DNA of 64,000 nt from Nymphaea colorata (lineage: Eukaryota > Streptophyta > Magnoliopsida > Nymphaeales > Nymphaeaceae), in contig NC_045147.1 of assembly GCF_008831285.2 (NCBI RefSeq), positions 1,140,001-1,204,000 of the forward strand, in the 5' to 3' direction. This document shows positions 60,830 through 64,000 of the stretch, in pieces. Under the pieces are notes generated by a model that was not told where the DNA came from, searched no databases, and saw only the letters and a list, made by a program, of their open reading frames with translations. Position numbers and translations under genes: made by a program. Numbering within the stretch: the first letter of the stretch is position 1; each line of letters begins with the position of its first letter.

Positions 60830-63800
60830 ACACTGGAGATGACAATTGGTATTCTGACTCCAGGCGACTCATCACATCACCAATGATATCAACAACTTGT
60901 TCATTCATGCCAAATACAAAGGTAGAGATGCAGTAAAAATCAGAGATGGATCATGTTTGAGAATTTCTCATATTGGTTCTTCAAAGACATCTCAAAATTT
61001 AGTTTTAAATGATCTCTTTCATGTGCCCAAAATAACAAGAAACTTGTTATCCATACAACATTTTTCTAAAGAAAGTGGAGTCTATTTTGAGTTTCATCCT
61101 AATATGTGCTATGTTAAGCAACAAAGAACAAAAAAAATTCTTCATCAAGGAACTAACAATGATGGGCTATATAAGATAGATCTTGGTAGTAGGGAAAAAA
61201 AATCGCAGCTTGGAGAAAGACAGACTATTGGACAATGGCACAAAAGACTTGGTCACCCTTCATTTTCCATTGTTAAGAAGGTTTTGAACAAATGTGACTT
61301 GCCTTATTATAATGATTATTTGAATTATTTGTGTGAACCTTATCAAAAAGCTAAGAACCATAAACTTCAATTTAATGTTATTTCAAATAAGATGAAACGC
61401 CCACTTGAACTCATTTATTCTGATGTACGGGGTCCAGCTCCGATGGAGAGTGTGAATGGTTTTAAGTACTCTGTGATTTTTATGGATGCCTTTTCAATGT
61501 ATACTTGGATTTATTTGATGAAAAATAAATCAGACGTTAGTCATATTTTCAAAGCTTTCAAGGTGTTATCTGAAAATCTCATTGGACACAAGATAAAATA
61601 TTTTCACTCAGATTGGAGAGGAGAATTTCAAGGGCTTCAATCATAACTTGTCGATAATGGGATTAAACATAGAATATCATGTCCTCATACTCTTGAACAA
61701 AATAGAACAGCTGAAAAGAGACACAAACATATTGTTGAAACAAGTTTATCTCTAATGGCAGAAGGTAATATTCCCAAAAACTTTTGGTCCTATGCTTTTT
61801 ACTGCTATTTATTTGTTTAACCGAATACCAACCAAGATTTTTAATTTTGTTTCTCCTTTGGAGAATTGTTCAAAGAGAAACCTGATTTTGACTTCCTCAA
61901 AATCTTTGGATGTGAATGTTTTCCTTGTTTAAGAGCTTATCAGAAAAATAAATTAGATTACCGTTCTGAAAGATGTGTTTTCTTGGGTTATGCTCCTCAA
62001 CATAAAGGGTATTATTGTTTGGGTGTACGAACTGGTAAAATCTATATTTCAAGACATGTCCAATTTAATGAGAGAAAATTTCCTTTTATTGATACTCAAG
62101 AAACCAGAACTCAAGATCTAAAAAATTAAAACCAAGCTATCATTTTAACCTCCCCTCATAAATATCAGTTTTCAAACCCAACAATACCATCATCCAGTAC
62201 CTCCACAACATCAAGGAAACCCTTACTTTAGTCTGAAATAAATAGTGAATATAAGCCTGAAACTCTTGGAAATGAGGAGCCAACTCAAATCATGAAAATG
62301 AACCAAATCAAGAATGAATCCATCCTATGACTACTAGATCTTAGGTGGGAACCTTCAAACCTAATCCTAAATACAATGAGTTCCATATATAATTTTCTAG
62401 CAAACACTTTCTTCCAAGAGCTTTTGTCACCACTCTTCTTAAAGAGAAAGAACCCTCAAATTTCAAGGAAGCATATGAAGATGAAAATTGGAGGAAGGCC
62501 ATGCAAGAAGAATATGATGCTCTTATTCGAAACAATACTTGAAAACTTGTTCCAAAGAAAGAAGCCAAACACATTGTAGGATGTAAATGAGTGTTCAAAA
62601 TCAAGTGAAAAGCAGATGGATCGTTGGAAAGATATAAAGCTAGACTCGTCGCCAAGGGCTATAGTAAAAAAGAAGGAATTGACTATGCTGAAACCTTCAA
62701 CCCTGTTGTGAAACCTACTACAATTCAGATAGTACTGACTATTTCTATTTGTCACAAATGGAAAATACATCAGCTGGATATTCAAAATGTATTTTTTATA
62801 TGGATATATTTCAGAAGAATTTTATATGGTTTAACCACCAGGATTTCAAAACCATTCTTTCCCAAATCATGTATGCAAGCCTGAACGTGCTTTATATGGT
62901 TTAAAACAGGCTCTTAGGGCATAGTTTACCCGTCTTAGTCTATTCCTCCAAAATCGTGGATTTAAAGGGGCTCAAACAGATTCATCCCTTTTTATTTTGA
63001 GAAAAAGAGAAATACTTGTATATGTTTTGTTATACGTGGATGACATAATCATAACAGGAAGCTCATCATAATATATTCATAAAATTATTTGTTAATTCAA
63101 AAGTGAGTTTGCTATTAAAGATCTGGTGAGCTTCATTTCTTTTTGGGTATAGAAGCAACAAGAATTGACAATAAGCTAATATTGTCTCGAAGGAAATATA
63201 TATTTGAGCTTCTCAAAAGAACAAGTATACTTGGAGCTAAGGGAGTTTCAACTCCCATGGCATGCTCCCCTGCTTTATCTGCTCAAATTGGATCAAATTT
63301 TTATGATTAAACTCTTTATCGCAACATTGTTGGAGCTCTTCAATACTCTACTATGACACGCCCAGACATCGCATATGCTGTCAACAAGGTTTGTCAATAC
63401 ATACATCATCCTACAGATGCCCATTGGGATGCCGTAAAGAGAATCCTATGATATTTGAAACACACTATTGATTATGATCTTGTTATTAGACCTAGTTCAG
63501 TTCTTAATATTAATTAATGTTTACAATGATGCAGATTGGGCAAGATGTCTTGATGACAGACAATCTACAAGTGGATATGCAGTGTTTGTTGGATCCAATC
63601 TAGTTTCATGGAGTTGTAAAAAACAACAAGTAGTATCTCGTTCTAGCACTAAGGCTGAGTATCGATCTATTGCCAATACTACTGCTGAAATGATGTGGTT
63701 ACAATTTTTATTAAAAAAACTTTGCATTGTTCAATCACAACCTCCCATCTTATGGTGCGACAACATCGGCACAACCTATTTTGCAGCTCATCATGTGCAT

Positions 63801-63950
63801 CATAGTTGCAACAAACACATATAGATTGACCTTCATTTTGTTCAAGAAAAATTAGCTAAAGGAGATTTGAAAATTCAATACATCTCTTCCAAAGAATAGG
63901 TTGCTGATATTTTAACTAAGCCACTTAGTAAGCGACGCCATTATCAAAAA
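60830..63950 (+). pseudogene. Copia pol remnant (PR-IN-RT-RH)
   Basis: Protease site near 60850 reads WYSDSRRLI in one frame and resumes as HHITNDINNL in another, so a frameshift breaks DSGA. Integrase (60897-61646) has WHKRLGHPS and both SDVRGP and HSDWRGEF Asp residues, but the second zinc Cys is Tyr (CEPY). FGCECFPCLRAY and VFLGYAPQHKGY follow (61866-62129). RT begins RYKARLVAKGYSKKEGIDYA at 62630 and keeps an intact YVDDIIITG near 63030. RNase H (63510-63824) keeps DADW, STKAEY and WCDN. Multiple stops lie between segments. Confidence 0.85.
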
Positions 63951-64000
63951 ATTAACAAGCTCAATCTCATTGCTGGAGCATTAAGCTTGCGGGGGGATGT

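Larger units (their letters stand above)
59498..64000 (+). mobile_element. Second Ty1/copia retrotransposon, cut by the window end
   Basis: Plus-strand element with 5' LTR, primer site, degenerate gag and pol in copia order, and a polypurine tract (GCGGGGGGA, 63989-63997) immediately followed by TGT, the first bases of a 3' LTR that continues outside. Several stops and frameshifts make it non-autonomous. The family differs from the first copia element: its LTR starts TGTTAACAG and carries a 24-bp repeat block. Confidence 0.85.

Overview
This is nuclear DNA from a flowering plant. The evidence is AT-rich sequence, GT-AG introns, two recognisable plant genes (an EARLY FLOWERING 4-like clock gene and a DRIP-type RING E3 ligase gene), plant Ty1/copia retrotransposons with initiator-Met-tRNA primer sites, hAT and Harbinger-like miniature transposons, SINE-like insertions and many (TA)n and (CT)n microsatellites. 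I cannot resolve the clade from the sequence. Splice sites were read by eye.

Layout. 1-6.3 kb has no recognised gene. It holds a TCATAC-rich degenerate minisatellite, an 840-bp long inverted repeat (3301-4140) and a run of possible small exons (4969-6230). 6.3-13.1 kb is one complete but coding-dead copia element on the minus strand, with both LTRs and a primer site. Its leader is swollen by about 1.8 kb of foreign-looking DNA, into which a CGAG-rich hAT miniature element has inserted with a perfect 8-bp target duplication. 13-30 kb is intergenic or intronic sequence with SINEs, miniature elements, microsatellites and a few more exon candidates on the plus strand. 30.1-31.6 kb is the ELF4-like gene (minus strand): one coding exon, a probable intron in the 5' UTR and a TATA box. 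32-47 kb is gene-poor and full of small repeats. 47.3-54.8 kb is the DRIP gene (minus strand), with seven coding exons giving a 417-residue protein and probably a long 5'-UTR intron. 55-59.5 kb is again small transposons. 59.5 kb to the end is a second copia element (plus strand), truncated by the window just as its 3' LTR begins.

The two host genes act in different pathways: circadian evening-complex control for ELF4-like, and ubiquitin ligation of DREB2-type drought/heat regulators for DRIP. Nothing suggests they are functionally coupled. I found no CRISPR array, rRNA or convincing tRNA gene. The unusual material is the nested transposon architecture of the first copia element, a 24-bp x5 repeat in the promoter LTR of the second, and a possible unrecognised gene with very long introns on the plus strand.
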